This document shows, one piece after another, positions 8,245 through 16,641 of a stretch of DNA of 64,000 nucleotides. The notes under the pieces are model-generated. The model did not search any database. It worked only from the letters and a program-made list of their open reading frames with translations, and had not been told where the DNA came from. Positions within the stretch are counted from its first letter, which is position 1. Each line of letters begins with the position of its first letter. Position numbers and translations under genes: made by a program. Where the stretch lies: contig JAAZZB010000059.1 of NCBI GenBank assembly GCA_014239365.1, positions 62,001 to 126,000 on the forward strand, read 5' to 3'. This DNA is from Verrucomicrobiia bacterium. Lineage in GTDB: Bacteria > Verrucomicrobiota > Verrucomicrobiia > Limisphaerales > UBA1100.

Positions 8245-8494
8245 TTGCGCCTGCGGATCCGCCGCGCCACTGCCGATGGCGTGCGGGATGAAAATTGGTG
8301 CGTTATAAAATTCCGCCAGCGTCGATTCTTCCCGCGCGGCATCGCCTTCCAGCAGTTCAGTTAAACTGCCGGTCTCTTCGTTGGCGGGATTGCGAAATTG
8401 AATTTCGATGGAGGCAGTTTGCGGTTGCGGGTTGTTGTGCCGTCAGCAAAGCAAACGCTAAGGAGTGATCGAGGTTGCGGCAAGGGAAAAGGAT

Positions 8495-9112
8495 TCACTC
8501 TTCTTCCTGCTTCAGGCGTTCCAGCTTGGCGGCGAAGATTTTGCCGATGCGTTTTTTGGCCATATAGACTTGCGCGGCGTTGACGTTGAGGGCATCGCAG
8601 GTTTCTTTCACGGTCCATTCATCAATGCAGTGGCATTTGAAAATTTGGTATTGTTTGAGGCTCACCTGTTCTTTGAGGAAGGCGAGCGCGCGCTGGATGA
8701 GACTGCGCGACCATTCTTCACCCCAAATGCGTTCGATCTCCGGCCCTTGTGGATCGGCGAGGTTTTCGAGTGGGTCGTCTTCGTCTTCGCGGGGTTGTTG
8801 GGTGAGGGGTTGGCGTTGTTGTTTTTTGAAATGCTCGGCCAGCCGCGAGCGGGTGATGGTGCGCAGCCAACCTTTGAAGCTGCCGCGTTTTCGATTGTAC
8901 TTAAAGCGGTCGAGGCTCTTGTGAACTTTGAGGATGGTTTCCTGGACGATGTCCTGCGAATCGGCTTCGGAAAGCCCGGCGCGGCGGGCCACGCTGTAGA
9001 TGAGCTCCCAATAGGTGTTGAAGAACACTTCCCAGCTCTCGCCGTTGATGGTGGCTTTGAGTCGGTTGATGAGGCTGCTTCGGGTTTCGAGCAATGGCGG
9101 GTCAGCCTTCAT
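8495..9112 (-). CDS. RNA polymerase sigma factor, ECF-like (sigma-70 regions 2 and 4)
   Basis: A 205-residue protein from ATG 9112 (a GTG at 9130 is also possible). Region 2 is seen at about residues 30-105: W-x-x-FFNTYWELIY, the D-x-x-DIVQETILKVHKSL core-binding helix and FKGWLRTITRSRLAEHF. Region 4 is at about 140-195, with a DEWTVKETCDALNV helix-turn-helix and a recognition helix ending KKRIGKIF. The linker is acidic and Gln-rich. No anti-sigma factor gene sits next to it, but a Ser/Thr kinase gene is divergent about 0.7 kb away, a common pairing in planctomycetes and verrucomicrobia. Target promoters are unknown. Confidence 0.9.
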   Translation of the reverse strand: MKADPPLLETRSSLINRLKATINGESWEVFFNTYWELIYSVARRAGLSEADSQDIVQETILKVHKSLDRFKYNRKRGSFKGWLRTITRSRLAEHFKKQQRQPLTQQPREDEDDPLENLADPQGPEIERIWGEEWSRSLIQRALAFLKEQVSLKQYQIFKCHCIDEWTVKETCDALNVNAAQVYMAKKRIGKIFAAKLERLKQEEE

Positions 9113-9177
9113 AGGTGCGGATTGCAACACAAGTGAGCGTGGCGTACAACGCCGATGAATTCACAAACTGGCTAACG

Positions 9178-9324
9178 CCCGCCCGGCGCTGGGGATGCGC
9201 CGGGGCGGGGGTCGCCAAGGGGTCGGCCGCCCGAGGGGACAGGCGGCCGGGTGGATCCTGGCTGTGGATAGAGAGAGGAAGAGCCAGGAGGTCGGCAGTC
9301 GTGCCCTAACCCAACGGTGACTGC
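9178..9324. ncRNA. Cluster of four strong hairpins, candidate structured RNA
   Basis: A GC-rich block between the sigma factor gene and the small ORF holds four hairpins in a row: 9178-9209 (CCCGCCC-GGCG with CGCC-GGGGCGGG), 9224-9249 (CGGCCGCC with GGCGGCCG, loop with GAGGGGA), 9257-9288 (CCTGGCT with AGCCAGG) and 9295-9324 (GCAGTC with GACTGC). Such density is more than expected for a spacer. It could be an independent RNA on either strand or the 5' leader of the sigma factor transcript. It does not match the RNase P, tmRNA, SRP or 6S signatures I know. Confidence 0.3.
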
Positions 9325-9367
9325 GTCTGTTTTCATAGAAGTGTAGCCTTGCTTTGAAAATGTTGGT

Positions 9368-9556
9368 TCAGCGCCAGTGGAAGGTTTCCTGCGTCGGCGC
9401 GGGTTCGGGTGTGCTTGCCGGTTGCGGCTCGGCATTGAGATTCTCGCGAATCTGCCGGAACCACCAATCTGCCTGCGGTTGATAACGCCGGTACACCACG
9501 TGTGTGGTTCGGGTGCCCGGCCCGTTCAAGGTCAATTTCAGTTCTCGTTGTCTCAT
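9368..9556 (-). CDS. Small hypothetical protein (62 aa)
   Basis: ATG 9556 is preceded by GGGGG about 7 bases upstream. The protein is basic at the N-terminus (MRQRELKLTLNGPG), has a TTHVVYRRYQP beta-like strand and WWFRQIRENL helix, then a Pro/Thr/Glu-rich tail (PASTPEPAPTQE). It has no membrane segment. It lies upstream of and in the same direction as the sigma factor gene, separated by the hairpin block. It is not recognised, but its composition is protein-like rather than random. Confidence 0.45.
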   Translation of the reverse strand: MRQRELKLTLNGPGTRTTHVVYRRYQPQADWWFRQIRENLNAEPQPASTPEPAPTQETFHWR

Positions 9557-9590
9557 ATGATGCCCCCATCTCTCTATAGTACCGCTGCGC

Positions 9591-9669
9591 ATTTGTGAAT
9601 CTAACAACTATCCACAACTTTTTTTCAAAAACTTTTCCTCTTTGTGAATAACCTTCCCTTTGTGAACAA
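9591..9669. other. Cluster of DnaA-box-like sites in an AT-rich stretch
   Basis: Within 60 bases lie CTATCCACA (9608-9616, one mismatch to TTATNCACA), TGTGAATAA (9643-9651, a perfect box on the minus strand) and TGTGAACAA (9661-9669, one mismatch), around a T-rich run (9619-9640). Genes diverge from this point (minus to the left, plus to the right). It may be a DnaA-responsive promoter region or part of an origin; dnaA and dnaN are not nearby. Confidence 0.3.
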
Positions 9670-9787
9670 GCCTCGCGGAAGTATGATTTGGCCAAGGAGG
9701 TGAGGAAAAAGCCGTCATTGGCCGTCGGTGAACTACGCGTGAACAAACGCAGGCGCGGCCATTGAGCGCAACAATTCCAAAACCGCA

Positions 9788-10798
9788 ATGGGAACAACGT
9801 TCAACATTCCGGACTACGAGTTGGTGATTGAAATCGCCCGGGGCAGTTATGGCCAGGTGTGGCTTGCGCGCAGTGTGCTGGGCTCTTGGCGTGCGGTGAA
9901 GATTGTGCAGCTCTCGCTCTTTGAGGATCCTCGCCCGTACCAACGCGAGTTCAACGGCATTCGCCATTACGAAGCCCTTTCGCGCGGACACGATGGCCTC
10001 ATCGACGTGCTTCACGTGGGGCGCAACGAAGCCGAAGGCTATTTTTATTATGTGATGGAACTGGCCGATGACCAAGTAGTCGGCCAGCGAATTCAAAATG
10101 CTGATTACACCCCGCGCACTTTGCAATCTGAGATGAGTGCACGCGGCCCATTGCCCGCAGAAGAATGCATCGATCTCGGCGCACAACTGGCGGACTCCTT
10201 AAATTATCTCCACCAAAACGGGTTGGTGCATCGCGACATCAAGCCTTCCAACATCATCTTTGTAAATGGCCAGCCCAAACTCGCCGACATCGGCCTTGTG
10301 GCGGGCTCTGGGATGTCCTCATTTTCCACCGGCACGCTGGGCTTCCTGCCAAGCGAAGGCACGGGCGGCTCTGATGCCGACGTGTATGCGCTTGGCAAAG
10401 TGCTTTACGAAATCAGCACCGGCAAAGATCGCAACGCATTTCCGGATTTGCCGGCCAGCGCCCGTGGGTTGTCCGGGCGCGAAAAGTTGATGCAACTCAA
10501 TCCGCTGCTGCTTCGCGCCTGCGCTTCAGACGACGGCGATCGATTTGAAACCGCCGAAGATTTCGCCAATGCCTTGCGCCAACTCAACGCGCCTTCGGCC
10601 TTTGCCGGCCCCTTCAGTTGGCGCGAGCGCCGCCTCATTGCCATCGCGGCTGCGTTGGCGTTATTGTTGGTGCTCTCTGATGCGTTGTTAATTTATTTGG
10701 GCACTCGCCAGCCGACTGAGCAAACCTTCACCGCCGAGCCCCTCGCGCCTTCCGCTGTGGAGGCACCGTTGCAGGGCAAATACGAATCCGATGATTAG
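9788..10798 (+). CDS. Membrane-anchored serine/threonine protein kinase
   Basis: A 336-residue Hanks-type kinase. It has a glycine loop GSYGQV (about 19-24), the ATP lysine in RAVKI (K38), the catalytic loop HRDIKPSN (H148-N155), a metal-binding DIG in place of the usual DFG, an S-T-G-T-L-G-F-L-P activation/P+1 segment and a D-V-Y-A-L-G-K helix. A single transmembrane helix follows at about 280-300, leaving a short 35-residue exported tail, too short for a sensor domain. It is likely anchored in the inner membrane and phosphorylates cytosolic targets. Divergent from the sigma factor gene, with which it may form a signalling pair. Confidence 0.9.
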   Translation: MGTTFNIPDYELVIEIARGSYGQVWLARSVLGSWRAVKIVQLSLFEDPRPYQREFNGIRHYEALSRGHDGLIDVLHVGRNEAEGYFYYVMELADDQVVGQRIQNADYTPRTLQSEMSARGPLPAEECIDLGAQLADSLNYLHQNGLVHRDIKPSNIIFVNGQPKLADIGLVAGSGMSSFSTGTLGFLPSEGTGGSDADVYALGKVLYEISTGKDRNAFPDLPASARGLSGREKLMQLNPLLLRACASDDGDRFETAEDFANALRQLNAPSAFAGPFSWRERRLIAIAAALALLLVLSDALLIYLGTRQPTEQTFTAEPLAPSAVEAPLQGKYESDD

Positions 10799-10885
10799 TT
10801 GTTAGATTCGTGCTCAAACGGCGGTACTTAATAGAGGTGGTCGGGCGTTCCGGCATTTCTGTGTTTAAACAAAAGGAGGAAGAAA

Positions 10886-13800
10886 ATGGATTGGGATAAT
10901 TGGAAGACCCGTTTCGAATGGAAGGCCCGTTTCGGGCAGGATTCAATCAAAGTGTTTTTAGGCGCGGCAGTCATTTCGGCCATCGGCTTGGCGGGCTTTG
11001 CAATGCTGGAGCCATCCGAGCGGGGAGAGGCTCCGAAGCAGCCGCAAATGTTCAAGGGGGTAAAGTTGTCCCCTTGGATTGGTGAATCGGAGTTGGGGCC
11101 GCGCACTACCTTTCGGGTGGTGTTCGACAAAGTCGTGGCATCGGCCGATGGCGTTGGTAAATCGGCACAGTTGAATCCGCTGGTTTTTGAGCCAGAACTG
11201 GACGGCGAATTTATTTGGGATAGCACGCGTTCGGGCATCTTCACTCCCGCGAGCGGGATTCCGTTGGACACAAAATATACTGTGACTCTCCAGCCGGATT
11301 TTGCAAAGGCGCACGATGTGCTTTTGCACATCAATTATCATACGCCGCCGATGCGAGTGCAGGATTCCCAATTGGTGTCGCTGCGCCGTGACCAATCTTT
11401 TTTCGCCGGCATCGCATTTAACGTGGCGATGGATCCCAGCCGCGTCGCACCTTTCGTGGAATTTCGCGCTGCAGACGGCAAAGCAATCTCCGCCGAAATT
11501 GAACCCGTCACCGACAAGCACGCTATTTGGTTGAGCGGCCCCGAGCCGTGGGCCGTGCGAATGCTCGATGAAACCAAAGAGGTTGCGGGGCATCCCACGG
11601 AAATCATCATCCGACCCAGCCAACCGCTCACCCCCGGCATGGAGTGGCAGCTTGTATTGAAGCAGGGACTCCTTTCCGCCGCCGGGCATTTGTTGCCGGA
11701 AGATACGGTTTGTAAACTTGGTAAACGCGAGCCCACAAAGATGGAGCGTGCCGTGGCTCATAACCGACTTAATCACGGTCGATCAATCAGCATTTATTTT
11801 AACCGCGCTTTGGCGCCGGATCTCTCCGAGCAACAGCTCGCCAAATGGTTGGTATTGGAAAAACGCATCGATTCCGCTCCCAACAAGCCGCATCGCTTCC
11901 AGCGCGTGGCCTTGGAGTTTTCCACAAAAATTTCCGGCAGCAGTTTGGTTCTCAAGGGCGACTTCAAATTGGGCGTCAACTATCGCGTGCGCGTAAAGCG
12001 CGGGCTGCCGACGCGCTTGGGGCTCGCCTTGGCGCAGAACGGTTCGGAGGATCTGGTTTTTAAGCCCTTGCCCGGACGCATTTATTTGCCCGGTACACTG
12101 ATGTCGCAAGCGGCCACGGGCAACCGTTCGTTTGAATTTATATCGGTCAACAACCGCGCCATCCGAATGCGCATCAAGCGCATCGCGCCGGAGCAATTGC
12201 CGAAAGTGTTGGAGGTGTATGAGCAGGAGTATCTTGGCCGCGATGAACTGCGGTGGTCCAAGCGCTGGGTGTGGCGCGACGGGCAGTCCTTGGCTTACTC
12301 ACTCATCCCGGGCGAAGAAGTATTGGATCGCGTCATTCGCCCGCGCGCCGACATTGATGAGGTTGTGAAAAAGGAATTCACGTGGGATGAGTTGCTGGGC
12401 AACGATCAGTCCGGCCCACTGTTTGTGTCCATCGAATGCGTGGGTCGCGATGGTTCCGCCAGCAGCGCGCAACTAATCACGCAGCTCACCGATGTGGGGT
12501 TCATCTGGAAAAAATCCAACGATCAAATTTTTGTGCAGGCATTTTCCCTGCGCGACGCCAAGCCGCTTGCCGGGGCCACGGTGCGGATGTTCAATCAAGG
12601 CCAGCAATTAAAAGCAACGGGCAAGACCGATGCCTCGGGCCAAGTGACCCTCAAAAAAGAAGGCCGCCACAAGGGGGAACTCTGGCTTTCTGTTTCCCAT
12701 AAGGGCGACCAACATACGGTGAAGTTGAATGCGTATTTTGCCGCTGTGCCGCTTTGGGCTATGGGTGTGGACTGGGGTTGGGGAAACGGAAGTGATTTCA
12801 AAACGCATCTCTTTACCGATCGGCTCATTTATCAGCCGGGCGACACCGTGCATCTCAAAGGCCACGTGCGCGAATGGGGACGCGATGGGCTTAAGTTGGT
12901 TGCCGGGATGACTCTTCCGATGGAGGTGCGCGATCGGCGTCGGCACCGAATCTTCAGCCAGGAAATTACCGTGAGCGAGCAGGGCTCATTTGATGTTTCC
13001 ATTCCGTTGGCCAAGGGAACGTACGGCGCACACACAATTGATGTGGCTGGGGATCTTCATTTTATTGATGTGTACGAATATGAGCCCGCCACATTTAAGG
13101 TGCGCTTTCCCGGCACTCGCCAACTTGCGCCGGGCGCGCCGATTGAAATCCCACTTCAGGCCAGTTATTATTTTGGCAAATCGCTTTCGGGTGCGAAAGT
13201 GAAGTGGTCTTTCTCCAGCAGTCACTACGCTTTTTCGCCTTCGGGCTGGTCGGATTTTGAATTTGGGGAATCCGAGGGCACCTTCAGTCATCTTTCCGGC
13301 GAGGGCGTTTTGGATGCCGGCGGTCGGCTCACTATCCAGCCAAAACTGCCCGATGGATCCAAATCGCTGCTGCCAATGGATGGCGATCTTTCTGTGGTCA
13401 TCACCGATGCAAATCAGCAATCGATCACCGCAGGCACCTCGGTGCTTCGGCACGCTTCGGATTTTTATTTGGCCGTGCGCCACTTTGAACGCGTGCGGTG
13501 GGTCGGCCAACCGCTGCCGCTCCAAGTGGTGGCGGTTCAACCCGATGGCCGACCGCTGCCCGAAGGCAAATTAGTTTCTGCACGCCTCCGAAAACTGGAA
13601 TGGCACAGCGTGAAAATGAAAGGCGCCGGCGGCGCAATTCGTTATAAAAACGAACGCCAATTGAAAAGCATTGGCGTGGTGGAATTCAAAACCACAACCC
13701 GCGAGGCCAACCCGCAAGCCATCGGCTTGGTGCCGCCGGAAGCGGGCGAATACCAGCTCGAGCTGCGGGCCACCGATGCCGCAGGCCGGTCGGTGGTGAA

Positions 13801-16519
13801 TCTCACCACGTTTTATGTAAGCGGCGAGCAACCCTTGGCTTGGGATTATCGCAACGAATTTGTGATGGAAATCAAGCCGGGCAAGTCGAGTTACAAAACC
13901 GGCGATACCGCCAACATCCTGTTAATGGCTCCCTTCGACGGGCTCGCGATGGTGACCGTGGAGCGCGACCGCGTGTTGCGGAGTTTCACCACACCCGTCA
14001 CCGGTAATGCGCCGGTCATCAAAGTGCCGCTAATGGAAACCGATGCGCCCAACGTTTTTGTTTCCGTCACCCTGCTGCGCGGCACGCAAGACAGCACCCG
14101 CAAAATCAAAGCCGCCGAGTATCGAATGGGTTATTGCGAACTGAAAGTGGAACGTCCCGAGACCCGCCTGAAAGTGGACGCAACAATTTCCCAATCAAAC
14201 TACCAACCCGGCGATGAAGTGAAGGCTGCCGTGAAGGTGAGCGATCACACCGGCGCGCCCGCGCCCGGCGTGGAGGTCACGCTGTACGCCGTGGATGAAG
14301 GCATCCTTGATCTTACCGGATACGAAGCGCCCGACCTGCATTCTTTCTTTTACAAACCCCGCACACTGCAGGTGAACACGTTTACCTCCTTTGCCTTTAT
14401 GCGCACGGAAGATCCCAATCGCGTGGCGTACGGAAACAAAGGCCATCTGATTGGCGGCGGAGGTGGCGGCGGAAACCTGCGCCGCAAGTTTCTTGCCGTG
14501 GCGTTTTGGAATGCCACGCTGCGCACCGATGCCGAGGGCCGCATCCGCGCAAACTTTACTGCGCCCGACAGCCTCACGCGCTATCGCCTCTTCGCCGTCG
14601 CCCATTCGGGCAATCGCTTTGGGACAGCGGAAACCGGTTTTCGTATTCACCAACCGTTGATGGTGGAATCCGCACTGCCGCGCTTCGGGCGTGTGGGCGA
14701 TCAACTCATTGCCAAGGCGATGGTTTACAACCAAACCGACAACGCCATTGAAGCCGAAGTGAAGCTCGAACTGGATGCCTCCATCACCTCCAAAAGCAAA
14801 ACCAAACGCCGCATCACCATCCCCGCTCAAGGCACGGTGGCCGTAAACTTCCCGCTGCAATTCGCCAACGTCGGCAAAGCCCGGACGGTGTGGCGCGTCC
14901 GTTGCCCCGCGCAGCCCAAGCTCGCCGATGCGCGTGAATCCTTCATCGACATCCGCCACGTGGCGCCCTTGCGCCGCGCCATTCACTTTTCCCGCGTGCG
15001 CGATTTGGAAACGGATTTGCTCAAACCGATCGACCCCGTTCTGCGCCAGGCCGAGGGCACCTTCACTGTCAGCGTGTGCACCTCGCCTATGGCGGAGCTG
15101 GAAACGGCTTCGGAATTTTTGCTCAAATATCCGCACGGCTGTGTGGAGCAAACCAGTTCGCGTCTCTTGCCGTGGCTGTTGTTGGAGGAATTCGAGGATG
15201 TGTTTCCGCAGTTCAATCCCGATTCACCGCAAGCGGGCAAAGCCATCGGGCACGGCATCAGCCGTCTGTTAAGTATGCAAAACCACACCGGCGGTCTCTC
15301 GTATTGGCCCGGCGGAAAAGCCACGCCCTTCGCCAGCGCTTATGGCGGGATGGCTCTGGCCATCGCCAAATTGCACGGGCGAGAAGTGCCGCAACTGGCT
15401 CTCGATCGATTAAAAAAATATCTAACGCGGTTTGTGAAAAATCCAATGAAGGAGAACGCCACCGACGAATACTGCCTCGCGTTGTATACCTTGGCACTGT
15501 TGGGCGACGCCCAACCCGCGAGCCACGAGTTTGCATTTGAGAAGCGTGCCGACTTATCCGCCAGCGCGCGTTGTCTGCTGGTTATGGCAGTGGCCGCCGT
15601 GGATGGCCCGGATGAAATGTTGCTCGAACTGCTCAAACCAGCAAAAGCGCCCGGCGCTGCCTTCGGTTACTTTGGCAATGCCGGTTCACTGCTGGGTATG
15701 CGCTTGATGGCCCTGTGCCAACTCGATGCAAAAAATCCGGATGCGGTGAAGCTCGCCGGAACCCTTGCCGCCCGCGCACGCGCCGGTCATTGGGGGACCA
15801 CCTTTGGCAATGCGTGGGTCGTTTACGGAATGGCAACATTTTCCCATCAACACGCCGCAAAGCAAGGGCCGGCCAACGGTACCTTGGTTTGGGGCGGGCA
15901 GGAGCGTTCGTATGAACTCAACGCCAACCAGCGCCGCGCTGTGTTTACCTTCGCCAACAATGCCGGCCCGAAGGAGAAGCCCATACTCTTGCGCAACCCC
16001 AACGAACGAACTTTATTTGTGCAGGTGAAGGCAGCGATGTTTCCCGTGGCAGGCCAATCCAAGCCGGAGAGTCGCGGCCTTTCCCTTCGGCGCACCTACA
16101 CGCGTCTGAATCACAACGGCACCGTGGACGCGAAGGCACCTCTGCGGGTGGGCGATTTGGTGCGGGTGACGCTGCGGTTGGAAGCCAAAAAACAAACTCA
16201 CTATCTCGCCATTGAGGATGGATTGCCCGCCAATTTGGAACCGATGAACACGCGTCTTCGCACGCAAAAAGCGATGCACCGTTCCCGCGTGCCGCGTGGC
16301 TGGAACTGGCACACGAGCCACTACGTGCTGCGCAAAGATAGGGCGGTGTTTTATGTTAACCATTTGCCTGCGGGGTCGCATCAGTTTCAATACCTCGCCC
16401 GAGTGCGTGCCGCCGGAACCGCCAACGCGCCCGCCGCAAAAGCCGAGGCGATGTACGATCCGGACATCCTCGGCCTCAGTGCGAGTCAACCGATCGTGAC
16501 GATTCCATTGAATGAATGA
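10886..16519 (+). CDS. Bacterial alpha-2-macroglobulin with thioester motif
   Basis: A 1877-residue protein with a strong AGGAGG ribosome site before ATG 10886. An N-terminal membrane anchor (about residues 21-41) is followed by macroglobulin-like beta domains, an MG2-type segment with the Y-Q-P-G-D-T-V-H-L-K-G motif, an A2M-type VTLYAVDEGIL segment, a Gly-rich loop, and the thioester region YPHGCVEQTSS (Cys1419 to Gln1422). The alpha/alpha helical thioester domain and a receptor-binding-like end follow. These proteins trap or covalently bind attacking proteases in the periplasm. There is no lipobox Cys after the leader, so it seems anchored by the helix. The next gene is PBP1C, the same pairing as yfhM-pbpC in enterobacteria, linking protease defence to wall repair. 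Confidence 0.93.
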   Translation: MDWDNWKTRFEWKARFGQDSIKVFLGAAVISAIGLAGFAMLEPSERGEAPKQPQMFKGVKLSPWIGESELGPRTTFRVVFDKVVASADGVGKSAQLNPLVFEPELDGEFIWDSTRSGIFTPASGIPLDTKYTVTLQPDFAKAHDVLLHINYHTPPMRVQDSQLVSLRRDQSFFAGIAFNVAMDPSRVAPFVEFRAADGKAISAEIEPVTDKHAIWLSGPEPWAVRMLDETKEVAGHPTEIIIRPSQPLTPGMEWQLVLKQGLLSAAGHLLPEDTVCKLGKREPTKMERAVAHNRLNHGRSISIYFNRALAPDLSEQQLAKWLVLEKRIDSAPNKPHRFQRVALEFSTKISGSSLVLKGDFKLGVNYRVRVKRGLPTRLGLALAQNGSEDLVFKPLPGRIYLPGTLMSQAATGNRSFEFISVNNRAIRMRIKRIAPEQLPKVLEVYEQEYLGRDELRWSKRWVWRDGQSLAYSLIPGEEVLDRVIRPRADIDEVVKKEFTWDELLGNDQSGPLFVSIECVGRDGSASSAQLITQLTDVGFIWKKSNDQIFVQAFSLRDAKPLAGATVRMFNQGQQLKATGKTDASGQVTLKKEGRHKGELWLSVSHKGDQHTVKLNAYFAAVPLWAMGVDWGWGNGSDFKTHLFTDRLIYQPGDTVHLKGHVREWGRDGLKLVAGMTLPMEVRDRRRHRIFSQEITVSEQGSFDVSIPLAKGTYGAHTIDVAGDLHFIDVYEYEPATFKVRFPGTRQLAPGAPIEIPLQASYYFGKSLSGAKVKWSFSSSHYAFSPSGWSDFEFGESEGTFSHLSGEGVLDAGGRLTIQPKLPDGSKSLLPMDGDLSVVITDANQQSITAGTSVLRHASDFYLAVRHFERVRWVGQPLPLQVVAVQPDGRPLPEGKLVSARLRKLEWHSVKMKGAGGAIRYKNERQLKSIGVVEFKTTTREANPQAIGLVPPEAGEYQLELRATDAAGRSVVNLTTFYVSGEQPLAWDYRNEFVMEIKPGKSSYKTGDTANILLMAPFDGLAMVTVERDRVLRSFTTPVTGNAPVIKVPLMETDAPNVFVSVTLLRGTQDSTRKIKAAEYRMGYCELKVERPETRLKVDATISQSNYQPGDEVKAAVKVSDHTGAPAPGVEVTLYAVDEGILDLTGYEAPDLHSFFYKPRTLQVNTFTSFAFMRTEDPNRVAYGNKGHLIGGGGGGGNLRRKFLAVAFWNATLRTDAEGRIRANFTAPDSLTRYRLFAVAHSGNRFGTAETGFRIHQPLMVESALPRFGRVGDQLIAKAMVYNQTDNAIEAEVKLELDASITSKSKTKRRITIPAQGTVAVNFPLQFANVGKARTVWRVRCPAQPKLADARESFIDIRHVAPLRRAIHFSRVRDLETDLLKPIDPVLRQAEGTFTVSVCTSPMAELETASEFLLKYPHGCVEQTSSRLLPWLLLEEFEDVFPQFNPDSPQAGKAIGHGISRLLSMQNHTGGLSYWPGGKATPFASAYGGMALAIAKLHGREVPQLALDRLKKYLTRFVKNPMKENATDEYCLALYTLALLGDAQPASHEFAFEKRADLSASARCLLVMAVAAVDGPDEMLLELLKPAKAPGAAFGYFGNAGSLLGMRLMALCQLDAKNPDAVKLAGTLAARARAGHWGTTFGNAWVVYGMATFSHQHAAKQGPANGTLVWGGQERSYELNANQRRAVFTFANNAGPKEKPILLRNPNERTLFVQVKAAMFPVAGQSKPESRGLSLRRTYTRLNHNGTVDAKAPLRVGDLVRVTLRLEAKKQTHYLAIEDGLPANLEPMNTRLRTQKAMHRSRVPRGWNWHTSHYVLRKDRAVFYVNHLPAGSHQFQYLARVRAAGTANAPAAKAEAMYDPDILGLSASQPIVTIPLNE

Positions 16520-16566
16520 GGATCGCTTCATCGTTGGTTTGTTGCATCTAAGGCGTGGCGCGTTCC

Positions 16567-16630
16567 GTGCTGACGGCATCTTGCCGGCAGAAAGATTGCG
16601 CAAGATCTGCCGGCAAGATGCCGGCAGCAC
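16567..16630. repeat. Bipartite inverted repeat (REP-like) before pbpC
   Basis: Arms of 24 bases at 16567-16590 and 16607-16630 are reverse complements with one mismatch, separated by 16 bases; the core is GCATCTTGCCGGCAG. There is no T-run after it. It may end the alpha-2-macroglobulin transcript or be a dispersed palindromic element. It sits inside the spacer just before the chosen pbpC start. Confidence 0.7.
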
Positions 16631-16641
16631 ATTGGCCCACA

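Noticed and set aside
8465-9136. 223-codon plus-strand frame opposite the sigma factor gene
   Set aside because: It is the antisense of a clear sigma factor; composition is of the shadow type and has no family match.
9178-9324. RNase P, tmRNA, SRP or 6S RNA identity for the hairpin block
   Set aside because: None of the conserved core strings of these RNAs is present.
9172-9435. Pro/Gly-rich minus-strand frame over the hairpin block
   Set aside because: Composition reflects GC-rich hairpins; no ribosome site and no protein-like pattern.
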